Source of the DNA: a virus
IMG/VR virus record: IMGVR_UViG_3300025131_000190
Location: 1-35,620 of that record
DNA length: 35,620 nt
Reading direction: 5' to 3' (one strand)
The stretch's first letter is position 1. Each line of letters opens with the position of its first letter. The translations under genes and the position numbers were made by a program. Under the pieces are notes generated by a model. That model worked only from the letters and a program-made list of their open reading frames with translations. It was not told where the DNA came from and ran no database searches. Positions 23,014-28,968 of this stretch are shown here, in pieces.

Positions 23014-23245
23014 GTTCTCTAATCCCTTCTGTTGGTGTATGCTTTAGTATTGCCTGCTCCAACCTTTTTCTATTCTGTGGGTCAAGTGAAGCCATCCATG
23101 TTATAGGCTTTGTCTGCATCATATGGAATTTACCTGCTAAATATCCATTACTGTCATAATCACTTTTAGTATGCCCATATATCTGCTCAGCAAATTCATA
23201 TCCATCTGTATCTACAAACCATCTTATTATCTGTTCTATTGTCAT
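23006..23245 (-). CDS. Hypothetical protein, 79 residues
   Basis: The ATG at 23245 is preceded by agaaagggaataattgg. Sequence: MTIEQIIRWFVDTDGYEFAE, then YDSNGYLAGKFHMMQTKPIT and LDPQNRKRLEQAILKH. It is mixed helix and loop, with no cysteine motif. The final residues (TEGIREHE) overlap the next gene start. No family is recognised. Confidence 0.55.
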   Translation of the reverse strand: MTIEQIIRWFVDTDGYEFAEQIYGHTKSDYDSNGYLAGKFHMMQTKPITWMASLDPQNRKRLEQAILKHTPTEGIREHE

Positions 23246-23249
23246 CCAA

Positions 23250-23471
23250 TTATTCCCTTTCTGTTTGTTTTGTTGTTTCGATTATTTCCTTGAATGTATC
23301 ATATACTTTCTGCCTACCACCTTTCAGATTATATTCTTTCTTAATCACAGAATATGCTGTTGGTTGGTTATGCCTTGTCATTTTTATACCAAGTATTTCC
23401 AGTTTAAGCATCTTCTCAAGTACGTGCATACGATACAGGTCTATCTTTTGTGGAGTATCAGCTATTATCAT
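23250..23471 (-). CDS. Small helical phage protein, 73 residues
   Basis: The ATG at 23471 is preceded by gtgaggtagaag and overlaps the upstream zinc-finger gene by 14 bases. The start MIIADTPQKIDLYRMHVLEK, then MLKLEILGIKMTRHNQPTAY and VIKKEYNLKGGRQKVYDTF, matches a common hypothetical family in phages that looks like an HTH or small all-helical domain. The final codons ACA GAA AGG GAA TAA encode TERE and form the ribosome site of the next gene. Confidence 0.58.
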   Translation of the reverse strand: MIIADTPQKIDLYRMHVLEKMLKLEILGIKMTRHNQPTAYSVIKKEYNLKGGRQKVYDTFKEIIETTKQTERE

Positions 23472-23607
23472 CTTCTACCTCACCCTCTCCCTCACAGTCT
23501 GGGCAGGGCATCATTTTATACATACCGAGAGCTATATCCAAACTATCTATATCTGCGTTATAGTCTGGTATTCTCATATTTCCTTTGCATCTCTGGCAGA
23601 CTATCAT
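23458..23607 (-). CDS. Small DnaJ-like zinc-knuckle protein, 49 residues
   Basis: A good ribosome site (aataaaggagagcatgt) precedes the ATG. Two knuckles, CQRCKGN and CPDCEGEGE, about 30 residues apart, fit a half DnaJ-type zinc finger. Between them is DYNADIDSLDIALGMYKMMP. The gene is too short for most ORF callers but has clean ends: it overlaps the stop of the upstream DUF2958 gene and the start of the next gene. Confidence 0.58.
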   Translation of the reverse strand: MIVCQRCKGNMRIPDYNADIDSLDIALGMYKMMPCPDCEGEGEVEDDNS

Positions 23608-23921
23608 ACATGCTCTCCTTTATTTAACTGTTCCCACAGTTCACTTGCTTTAACAGGTTCAAAGTATCTATCACGTTCAATACCCAGTCCAAATGGTAAC
23701 TTCTGATTCTGTAGGTCGCTCATCAGCCAAGAACCCATTTCTACAGCATTACCATCAACTATACCCCAAGCATAGTCTTTATCTTCACCAAGATTCATTA
23801 AGTACCATGACCAGCTACCTACTGGGTTAAAGAACTTGGCTACAATCATTTGCTCCATATCAGAGCCTTTGTCATATTGCTTTGTTGCTTGTTCTGTTAT
23901 TTCTTTAGTCAGTAGTTTCAT
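23604..23921 (-). CDS. DUF2958 family protein, 105 residues
   Basis: The ATG at 23921 is preceded by agaaagggaaaacaa. The sequence MKLLTKEITEQATKQYDKGS, then VAKFFNPVGSWSWYLMNLGE, then WGIVDGNAVEMGSW and LGIERDRYFEP follows the DUF2958 pattern, a family found on phages and plasmids with no proven function. The W/F-rich centre and the GIERD box are the hallmarks. It may be an anti-defence or DNA metabolism accessory protein, but that is speculation. Confidence 0.75.
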   Translation of the reverse strand: MKLLTKEITEQATKQYDKGSDMEQMIVAKFFNPVGSWSWYLMNLGEDKDYAWGIVDGNAVEMGSWLMSDLQNQKLPFGLGIERDRYFEPVKASELWEQLNKGEHV

Positions 23922-24070
23922 TTGTTTTCCCTTTCTGTTTGTTTGTTAAACTCTGCGTGTTCTTTACATTCACCGCAGATACCATAGTATGAACCATTCT
24001 CTGCCATGCTTATTCCATGTACATATCCAAGTGCAAAGTATGGTCTTGCGTTACAGCATTCACTTTCCAT
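23918..24070 (-). CDS. Small zinc-knuckle protein, 50 residues
   Basis: I choose the ATG at 24070, preceded by aaaggaaaggtaaagcaa, over the longer frame to 24193, which would run through a strong hairpin. The protein begins MESECCNARPYFALGYVHGI and later has GICGECKEHAEF: CC and CGEC could bind one zinc. It ends FNKQTERENK, again because the ribosome site of the next gene lies in its last codons. The function is unknown. Confidence 0.6.
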   Translation of the reverse strand: MESECCNARPYFALGYVHGISMAENGSYYGICGECKEHAEFNKQTERENK

Positions 24071-24099
24071 TTGCTTTACCTTTCCTTTATTAAATTTGT

Positions 24100-24138
24100 G
24101 TGTAAGGGCAGGCACGAAACCAAGACCTGCCCCTACAC
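24100..24138 (-). promoter_or_regulatory. Strong 13-bp stem-loop in a non-coding gap
   Basis: GTGTAAGGGCAGG (24100-24112) pairs with CCTGCCCCTACAC (24126-24138) over 13 positions with one G-U wobble in the transcript, leaving a 13-base loop. It lies in the gap between the 126-residue gene and the 50-residue zinc-knuckle gene (24071-24216). No T-run follows on the minus strand, so it is not a typical terminator; a role in mRNA processing, stability or translation control is more likely. The rest of the gap shows only a short CCTTCG/CGGAGG stem near 24193-24212. Confidence 0.5.
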
Positions 24139-24216
24139 TTGTATAACACACATTGCCCAACACTACTGACTGGGACTTATTAACTGTGTGCATCCTCCGT
24201 TCACTCCGAAGGGTTA

Positions 24217-24597
24217 TTACTCACCATCCCAAGTTTCCCCTTTGCCTATGGCAACTGGGCCAGATGGTATTATTGGTTGTGCTGGGAACACCTCTGTTGC
24301 TCCCATCTTTACCCACATACATTCATGGAATGACACACCATATACAGACTCTATTGCAGTTAATACATTTCTACAACTCTCATCTATCTCTTCTGCATGA
24401 CACCAACTATCATTTACTGATGGGTCTTCTCCAATTGCACACCACATTAACCATGCTGTACCATTTTTCATATTGGTTGGTGGGTCATACCATACACTCC
24501 AATAACATCCTGTTTCTTGGTCTGATATCATTGTCTTTTGTAAGTGTACCCAATTGTCTGGAGGTGTCATTTCTTTTACTATTGGTGATGCTGGCAT
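24217..24597 (-). CDS. Hypothetical protein, 126 residues
   Basis: A ribosome site (gtgaaaggagcagaata) precedes the ATG, which overlaps the upstream stop. The sequence is rich in tryptophan and cysteine: DNWVHLQKTMISDQETGCYW, SVWYDPPTNMKNGTAWLMWC, NDSWCHAEEIDESCRNVL, then SFHECMWVKMGATEVFP. Cysteines are not in CxxC pairs. The tail is proline/glycine-rich. No family is recognised. Confidence 0.6.
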   Translation of the reverse strand: MPASPIVKEMTPPDNWVHLQKTMISDQETGCYWSVWYDPPTNMKNGTAWLMWCAIGEDPSVNDSWCHAEEIDESCRNVLTAIESVYGVSFHECMWVKMGATEVFPAQPIIPSGPVAIGKGETWDGE

Positions 24598-24818
24598 TAT
24601 TCTGCTCCTTTCACTTTTGCAATTTCCTTATGAATGTCTGACACTACGTTTTCTACATCTCCACCTCTTATACCATATTGTGCTAACCTTACAGGTAACA
24701 CAATATTTATATCACATGGATGGCAACATTGACCATCTTCAACAGGTTGGGCATTACATCCACCTTCCCATCCAAATGGATCAGCGGTTATGTCTTGTTT
24801 ACATATTACACACTTCAT
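24597..24818 (-). CDS. Small zinc-binding phage protein, 73 residues
   Basis: I choose the ATG at 24818, preceded by aaggaaaagcag. It begins MKCVICKQDITADPFGWEGG, continues CNAQPVEDGQCCHPCDINIV, then LPVRLAQYG. The CxxC, the N-A-x-P-V and CCxxC pattern matches a common phage zinc-finger protein (CxxC...NAxPVxxGxCCxxCN). Zinc is expected on CVIC and CHPC. The function is unknown. Confidence 0.65.
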   Translation of the reverse strand: MKCVICKQDITADPFGWEGGCNAQPVEDGQCCHPCDINIVLPVRLAQYGIRGGDVENVVSDIHKEIAKVKGAE

Positions 24819-24834
24819 CTGCTTTTCCTTTCCT

Positions 24835-24984
24835 TTATGATTGTTGATTCCACCCACAAGCAGAACACTCTTGATTGATAAACTTTACAATCTCTCCTGA
24901 TTCAAAGTCCATTATTGCTACAACAGAGAGAGTATTGTTTCCATTACATTCAAAACAATCTTCAGTATAGTCTATTTTATCCAT
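24835..24984 (-). CDS. Small zinc-ribbon protein, 49 residues
   Basis: A strong ribosome site (gaaaggaggctgtag) precedes the ATG. The layout CFECNGNNTLSVVAIMDFES, then KFINQECSACGWNQQS, is a compact zinc ribbon with CxxC pairs about 30 residues apart and a GW end typical of ribbon knuckles. It resembles short transcription-factor-like ribbons but has no other domain. The stop lies just before the ribosome site of the next gene. Confidence 0.58.
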   Translation of the reverse strand: MDKIDYTEDCFECNGNNTLSVVAIMDFESGEIVKFINQECSACGWNQQS

Positions 24985-25231
24985 CTACAGCCTCCTTTCC
25001 ATAAATAAGTTCTGTTGCTAAATCCCTATCCATACCACCATCATATAATCTATCCCAACAACAATCTTTGGCTACACTCTGTATATCACTATCAGACATG
25101 TCTTCATCTATCCAATCCCAAATAGAATTAGTATCTGGAAGATCATCCCAGCTTGCACCTATTTGTCTAAGGATTCTGTTGCACTCACCTTTTGTTTTAT
25201 TATATACTAACTGTTCTTTACTCATTTCCAT
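24977..25231 (-). CDS. Hypothetical acidic protein, 84 residues
   Basis: The ATG at 25231 follows a purine-rich gaaaggaaaggcg; an ATG two codons later is also possible. The sequence is helical and acidic: EQLVYNKTKGECNRILRQIG, SWDDLPDTNSIWDWIDEDMS, then DLATELIYGKEAVDG. It contains a CCWDRLYDGGMD segment. It begins just after a minus-strand terminator (25292-25323), so it may be the first gene of the main operon body or be reached by read-through. No family is recognised. Confidence 0.55.
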   Translation of the reverse strand: MEMSKEQLVYNKTKGECNRILRQIGASWDDLPDTNSIWDWIDEDMSDSDIQSVAKDCCWDRLYDGGMDRDLATELIYGKEAVDG

Positions 25232-25286
25232 CGCCTTTCCTTTCCTTTCTGTTTTCATTTACTAAAATCTTTCATAAATAAAGGCA

Positions 25287-25323
25287 ACAAAAAACCCTTA
25301 CCAAAATAAATCAGTAAGGGTTT
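25287..25323 (-). terminator. Rho-independent terminator after the 144-residue gene
   Basis: AAACCCTTAC (25292-25301) and GTAAGGGTTT (25314-25323) form a perfect 10-bp stem with a 12-base loop. On the minus strand the 3' arm runs into six T residues (complement of the A-run at 25289-25294). It starts 22 bases downstream of the stop of the 25346-25780 gene, so that gene can be transcribed on its own, with only part of transcription reading into the rest of the operon. Confidence 0.8.
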
Positions 25324-25345
25324 ATTGTATTATTACTTGGCTATA

Positions 25346-25780
25346 TTACTTGGTAGATTGCTTTGTGAAATCACTTGCTTTGCTATTCCAAGTAGTAGTT
25401 TGACCACCTATTTTTACATATTCACAAACAAAGTGTTGAATACCTTGCAAGTAAATTTGTGGATCGGCTACTTTGACGGCATTGGCAAGTACAACTTTGT
25501 TGCTACCATTTTTTAATTCCACTTTGTCATCCATTGGAATTAAAAGCCTATAACCTTGCATATCTCTTATGTCTTGTACATCACCATTGCTATCTTGCTT
25601 TACTACTTGAGTAGTATCAAGATTCTTGTATAGATGTGGATATTCTTTCAATAACATATCATGAATAACCTCATTTATACGTGCTTTGATTGTACCTTCA
25701 AGTGATGTCTTGCCACTATTACTTTTAGCGGTTGTCTTGCGAGTAAAATCAAGTGATTTATACAGATTATTAGTTTCCAT
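25346..25780 (-). CDS. Hypothetical early protein, 144 residues, own transcription unit
   Basis: The ATG at 25780 follows aaaaaaaggaataatacta. It is the first gene on the minus strand after the divergent region and is followed by a strong terminator, so it is probably made early and in quantity. The sequence has TRKTTAKSNSGKTSLEGTIK, ARINEVIHDMLLKEYPHLYK, then VELKNGSNKVVLANAVKVAD and a polar tail (TTTWNSKASDFTKQSTK). It is basic, mixed alpha/beta. Alanine is encoded partly by GCC, unlike most other genes here, hinting at a different origin. No family is recognised. Confidence 0.65.
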   Translation of the reverse strand: METNNLYKSLDFTRKTTAKSNSGKTSLEGTIKARINEVIHDMLLKEYPHLYKNLDTTQVVKQDSNGDVQDIRDMQGYRLLIPMDDKVELKNGSNKVVLANAVKVADPQIYLQGIQHFVCEYVKIGGQTTTWNSKASDFTKQSTK

Positions 25781-25854
25781 TAGTATTATTCCTTTTTTTA
25801 TGAGTGAATTAATATGCTTTTCCTTTCCAATATTAAAGAAATATCTTTCCTATC

Positions 25855-25884
25855 TATTTTCCTTTAATATTCCCTATATGTCAA
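25855..25884 (-). promoter_or_regulatory. Candidate minus-strand early promoter
   Basis: A perfect TTGACA lies on the minus strand at 25884-25879, followed after 18 bases by AAAATA, a poor -10 box. It would drive the 144-residue gene and, through the terminator, the minus operon. The -35 box is the main support. An element with CCC(TTCG)GGG at about 25893-25907 lies upstream of it. Confidence 0.3.
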
Positions 25885-25965
25885 AAAGCATACCCCGAAG
25901 GGAGTGTTATAATAATATAGCCATGTGGTATAAGTCAAGTATTATTTCAATTAAATAAATATTTA

Positions 25966-25995
25966 TTGTTTTCATATTAAAAAATGTTATATATT
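25966..25995 (+). promoter_or_regulatory. Candidate plus-strand early promoter
   Basis: TTGTTT (25966-25971) and TATATA/TATATT (25988-25995) are spaced by 16-18 bases, about 40 bases upstream of the first plus-strand early gene. The surrounding 25781-26032 gap is AT-rich, non-coding and divergent, the expected place for early promoters. No ORF in this gap could be supported. Confidence 0.4.
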
Positions 25996-26032
25996 GTTGG
26001 GAGCATAAAACTAACAAAGAAAGGTAATAAAT

Positions 26033-26176
26033 ATGAAATCCGAAGAAAACACTATAGTTTATGATGATATTACAAACTATGGGATTACCATAATAGACAA
26101 TGTAATGTATCTAATCAAAGGCAATAAAACAATGCGGTTAGATTCTTTAATAATTAAGGAAAGGAAAGGTAATTAA
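26033..26176 (+). CDS. Hypothetical early protein, 47 residues
   Basis: A ribosome site (aaagaaaggtaataaat) precedes the ATG. Sequence: MKSEENTIVYDDITNYGITI, IDNVMYLIKGNKTMRLDSLI, then IKERKGN. It looks strand-rich with a hydrophobic centre. The last codons contain the ribosome site (aaggaaaggtaattaat) of the next gene, giving the KERKGN end. It has one GCGG word, fitting the bias of this operon. No family is recognised. Confidence 0.6.
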   Translation: MKSEENTIVYDDITNYGITIIDNVMYLIKGNKTMRLDSLIIKERKGN

Positions 26177-26177
26177 T

Positions 26178-26837
26178 ATGAAGAATTACTTATTTGCACC
26201 ATTTAAAAACGATGATGAGAAAATAAGTGCTTTTAAATTATTAAAAGATAGTTTACAATATGATAATAATCAAATAAGTGATGGAGACTTAATATTGTTT
26301 ATTGGGCGGTTGGAATCTTATTATGATGTCATTATTAGTAAGTTACAAGGGCAAATCAAAGAGAATAAGGAGTTAAAGGATAGTATTTTCAAAGCGGATA
26401 AAGATTATGCGGAGTTGAGTGATAAGTTACAAGCGGAGAATAAAGAGTTAAAAGCGGAAATAAAGCAATTAAGGGCGGATATGACACATGATTCGGAAGT
26501 ATGTTATAATCTTGATGATAAACACACGGATATTATAAAGCGGTTAAATGATGATAATAAAAAGCGGTTAAATGAAATCATTGATCTACAAGCGGAGGTT
26601 AAAAGAGGTGAAAAACAATATCATATGTTAGCATCTTCTAAAACATCACATTATCCAAAGGAATACAAAGCGGAAGCGGATGAGTATTTTGATAATAATC
26701 CACAATGCGAGAAGATATTCTTTTTTATGGTGGATGGTGATGCATTCGATGAGGATGGTGATTTAATGTGTACTTCTTCGGTATTTTGCGGTGATTCAAT
26801 AGCGGAGTTTAATAATATAAATGAAAGGGGTAATTAA
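26178..26837 (+). CDS. Coiled-coil early protein, 219 residues
   Basis: A strong ribosome site precedes the ATG. Residues 50-150 form a long coiled-coil (KLQGQIKENKELKDSIFKAD, SDKLQAENKELKAEIKQLRA, NKKRLNEIIDLQAEVK). The C-terminal 60 residues form a compact acidic domain (YPKEYKAEADEYFDNNPQCE, then IFFFMVDGDAFDEDGDLMC). The gene is remarkable for its DNA: nine alanine codons that precede a G are all GCG, while the others are GCA or GCT, and arginines before L are CGG, so GCGG recurs about every 50 bases. The function is unknown. Confidence 0.7.
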   Translation: MKNYLFAPFKNDDEKISAFKLLKDSLQYDNNQISDGDLILFIGRLESYYDVIISKLQGQIKENKELKDSIFKADKDYAELSDKLQAENKELKAEIKQLRADMTHDSEVCYNLDDKHTDIIKRLNDDNKKRLNEIIDLQAEVKRGEKQYHMLASSKTSHYPKEYKAEADEYFDNNPQCEKIFFFMVDGDAFDEDGDLMCTSSVFCGDSIAEFNNINERGN

Positions 26838-26838
26838 T

Positions 26839-27009
26839 ATGACTAGGAAAGATTATGTATTAATTGCGGATGCAATAAAAGAGAATGAGTGTTGTGCTAA
26901 TTGTGTTGATAAACCGAGTTTAGTTCGTGATTTAATAAGTATATTTAAAGCGGACAATGTGCGGTTTGATGCGGTTATATTCAATGAATACATAAATGGA
27001 GACATCTAG
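26839..27009 (+). CDS. Hypothetical small early protein, 56 residues
   Basis: I choose the ATG at 26839 after gaaaggggtaattaat, a ribosome cassette nearly identical to that of the previous gene. The sequence MTRKDYVLIADAIKENECCA, then NCVDKPSLVRDLISIFKADN, VRFDAVIFNEYING resembles small phage proteins of the MxxxDYxxIAxAI type seen in many phages. CCANC could bind metal. It has four GCGG words. It is the last gene before a strong terminator. Confidence 0.65.
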   Translation: MTRKDYVLIADAIKENECCANCVDKPSLVRDLISIFKADNVRFDAVIFNEYINGDI

Positions 27010-27116
27010 TATTATGTCTATATCAATATGCAATATATGTGCGTATGTGTTGAACCTCGCATTGACTCGCACCCATTCACACATTCAATAGCCTAGCACA
27101 CACACCATAAGATATT

Positions 27117-27143
27117 AACCCCGCTATCATTGGCGGGGTTTTT
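27117..27143 (+). terminator. Strong rho-independent terminator of the plus early operon
   Basis: AACCCCGC (27117-27124) pairs with GCGGGGTT (27133-27140) over 8 bp with an 8-base loop, followed by a T-run (27139-27143, then ATT). It lies about 110 bases after the stop of the 56-residue gene. The stretch 27010-27116 contains no supported ORF. Confidence 0.9.
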
Positions 27144-27201
27144 ATTGCACTCCCTTTCCTCAAATATCAAGAGAAAATCAACTAATATTATAATTAAACT
27201 T

Positions 27202-27254
27202 TAATTCAACCTAATTCAACCCCCCTAGAGGACAACTAGTGGGGGTAACCCCGA
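27202..27254. repeat. Tandem 10-base repeat plus overlapping inverted repeats before the packaging genes
   Basis: TAATTCAACC occurs twice in tandem (27202-27211 and 27212-27221). It runs into CCCCCCTAG (27220-27228), which pairs with CTAGTGGGGG (27236-27245) with a one-base bulge and a 7-base loop. The same G-run also pairs with the following ACCCC (GGGGTAACCCC, about 27242-27252), so two alternative stems are possible. The site lies in the non-coding gap 27010-27458, upstream of the small terminase gene, where a packaging site, origin or attenuator would be expected. Confidence 0.5.
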
Positions 27255-27375
27255 TAAAAAAAGAGGTACACCCATTCTAACTAAATTTTTCAAAAGTTAC
27301 CTGTTTTTGTGATTCGGATCAATTCCGTACATAGATTACTGGTAAAATAATATAATAAATGGAACTTTATGAGGT

Positions 27376-27414
27376 TTATTATATTATATATATTATATTA
27401 TATATTATATTATA
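27376..27414. repeat. AT-only low-complexity tract
   Basis: About 39 bases of TATTATAT-type repeats with no G or C lie 45 bases upstream of my chosen small terminase start. It would melt easily and could be a replication or packaging element. An upstream ATG at 27369 would make it code for an unlikely FIILYILYYILYYT peptide. Confidence 0.55.
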
Positions 27415-27458
27415 CAGCAGAAATTTGCAATTTAACAAAAACTGTCATATATTACAGC

Positions 27459-28244
27459 ATGGATTTCAAAGAAATAAAAAACACAAATCACTACATCTAC
27501 GATAATCAAGAGGAATTTAATATTACTCACCCATCTATCCCTGTTCGTCACAACTGGCGTCATGGTGATGAAGGCGAGTGGGTTTTCACTGATGATGGTT
27601 TTGTGTGTCAAATCCTACGGAAACTGGATATTTCAAACAATAATGGCAAAGAGGCTATCTGCATTCGCACTCTGTGTGGTACTTTCATGGCTGAGGACAA
27701 TAAGAGAGAGATGTTGGGTGAAGATGGGATTGCGGAAAATATCTACACATTCTCTGGAAACAACAAGTGGAAAGAGAACTACAAAAGTAGAAAACGTAAT
27801 TCACGTGAACTATTGTTTGCAAGATACGTTGCAAGTGGCATTGGTGCAGTTAAAGCCTATAAACTTGCATTTCCAGATTCAAGGTCAAGTAACTATATCA
27901 AAAAAAGGACTGATAGTCTTTTAAAAACGGAGACAATACAAAAAATGGTTAGCAGAGAAATTCTTGCATTGCTTGAAAAAAACGATGCAACACCTGAATA
28001 CATCATAGAAAGATACAAGACAATCGCAGATTTGGCTGAAAGGGATACTGACAAGCTAAGAGCACTAAGTGATCTTGCTAAGATGGCTGGACTTTTCAAC
28101 ACAGAAGATAAGAAATCTGAACAAGTAACCATTTGGGCGGGTTTCTCGCCTGAACAGCTAGAGGAGGTTAAAGAACATGGAAACCCAGAAATCATCGCAC
28201 ATGCCGAAACAACCGAAAAAGTCGAAAAAGAAGGAAATAGCTGA
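27459..28244 (+). CDS. terS-like: Putative terminase small subunit
   Basis: I use the ATG at 27459 (261 residues) because the 30 residues added by the ATG at 27369 come from an AT-only repeat. There is no strong ribosome site at either. The middle has SRELLFARYVASGIGAVKAY then KLAFPDSRSSNYIKKRTDSL, the HTH-like helix pattern of small terminases (A-x-x-Y-x-x-A-G-x-x), followed by helices with EYIIERYKTIADLAERDTDK and LRALSDLAKMAGLFN. The C-terminus is acidic. The N-terminal 110 residues are a different strand-rich domain (WVFTDDGFVCQILRKL, ICIRTLCGTFMAED). It lies about 1.2 kb upstream of the large terminase gene. The subunit would bind the packaging site. Confidence 0.7.
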   Translation: MDFKEIKNTNHYIYDNQEEFNITHPSIPVRHNWRHGDEGEWVFTDDGFVCQILRKLDISNNNGKEAICIRTLCGTFMAEDNKREMLGEDGIAENIYTFSGNNKWKENYKSRKRNSRELLFARYVASGIGAVKAYKLAFPDSRSSNYIKKRTDSLLKTETIQKMVSREILALLEKNDATPEYIIERYKTIADLAERDTDKLRALSDLAKMAGLFNTEDKKSEQVTIWAGFSPEQLEEVKEHGNPEIIAHAETTEKVEKEGNS

Positions 28245-28425
28245 TCCTTGTCCAATTTGTAACGAAGAACTCTATTTAGACAATGAATTTACACAGAGGG
28301 TAGGGTTATTAGGGGACTATGATGATGTTATTGGCTGGTTATGTCCATATTGTAAGTCTGAGTTCGATACAGACAATCATTTAGTAAAATTCATGGGAGA
28401 GAATGGTATGAGGGGAGAGGCGTAA
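28177..28425 (+). CDS. Small zinc-ribbon phage protein, 82 residues
   Basis: The ATG at 28177 has an excellent ribosome site (agaggaggttaaagaac) inside the terminase gene. The first 20 residues are basic (PKQPKKSKKKE); then CPICNEELYLDNEFTQRVGL and IGWLCPYCKSEFD give two CPxC knuckles about 35 residues apart. This zinc-ribbon type is common between terminase subunits in marine phages. Its stop overlaps the next ATG (TAATG). Confidence 0.68.
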   Translation: METQKSSHMPKQPKKSKKKEIADPCPICNEELYLDNEFTQRVGLLGDYDDVIGWLCPYCKSEFDTDNHLVKFMGENGMRGEA

Positions 28426-28823
28426 TGCCAAGATTTGGTAGCAGGTCAAGAAGAAACTTAAAAACTTGCGATAAAAGACTCCAAGACCTCTTCAACGAGA
28501 TAATAAAGCACTTTGACTGTTCTGTTCTAGTCGGTTTTAGGGGCAGAGATGAACAGAATACTGCTTTTGATAGCGGACATTCAACAAAAAAGTGGCCAGA
28601 TAGTAAACATAACTCAAAACCATCGATTGCAGTAGATGTAGCTCCATATCCCATTGATTGGAATGACAGGGAACGCTTCATTTACTTTGGTGGAGTGGTT
28701 AAGGGTTTTGCGTACCATCTGGATTTTCCCATTCGTTGGGGAGGTGACTGGAATAATGACACTCAGCTTTCTGATAACAAATTTGATGATCTCGTACATT
28801 TCGAGATAGGAAGGGTTAAATGA
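28425..28823 (+). CDS. M15-family endolysin (L-alanyl-D-glutamate or D-Ala-D-Ala peptidase)
   Basis: The 132-residue protein has the zinc ligands of M15 peptidases: H62 and D71 in SKHNSKPSIAVDVAPYPIDW and H125 in DLVHFEIG, with E127 next to it. The N-terminal helix precedes LVGFRGRDEQNTAF, typical of the family's first strand. It would cut the peptide stem of peptidoglycan at lysis. It starts a run of tiny overlapping membrane-protein genes, a likely lysis cassette. No signal peptide is present, so a holin is required. Confidence 0.9.
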   Translation: MPRFGSRSRRNLKTCDKRLQDLFNEIIKHFDCSVLVGFRGRDEQNTAFDSGHSTKKWPDSKHNSKPSIAVDVAPYPIDWNDRERFIYFGGVVKGFAYHLDFPIRWGGDWNNDTQLSDNKFDDLVHFEIGRVK

Positions 28824-28827
28824 TAAA

Positions 28828-28968
28828 ATGACAACAAGGAATAAACTACGCCTTATTAATCTTGGTGTAGGTCTCATAAACCTATACTATTGGCACATGG
28901 GGAGTAGTTTACTTGTTTTTATCATCGGTTGTTTGAATATAGGAGTGTATGTTTTTGGTAAGAAGTAG
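28828..28968 (+). CDS. Small membrane protein, 46 residues (holin candidate)
   Basis: The ATG at 28828 starts four bases after the endolysin stop, with aagggttaaatgat upstream. After a basic start (MTTRNKLRLINL) comes a weakly hydrophobic stretch and a clear membrane segment (SSLLVFIIGCLNIGVYVF) ending GKK. Its size and position fit a holin or holin-associated protein. The stop overlaps the next GTG start (TAGTG). Confidence 0.55.
   Translation: MTTRNKLRLINLGVGLINLYYWHMGSSLLVFIIGCLNIGVYVFGKK

Noticed and set aside
24071-24193. Upstream extension of the 50-residue zinc-knuckle gene
   Set aside because: It would be translated through a 13-bp hairpin, the ATG directly abuts GGAGG, and a well-spaced ribosome site lies at the downstream ATG.
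22587-24847. Plus-strand ORFs across the small minus-strand gene cluster
   Set aside because: They are hydrophobic, low-quality translations opposite genes with good ribosome sites and cysteine motifs.
473-27371. Shared 13-base word tggaactttatga near 473 and 27361 as a possible late promoter
   Set aside because: Matches of this length are expected by chance in an AT-rich sequence of this size, and the positions relative to starts differ.
27369-27458. N-terminal extension of the small terminase from the ATG at 27369
   Set aside because: The extra residues are encoded by an AT-only repeat and look unlike a protein domain; the ATG at 27459 is preferred.
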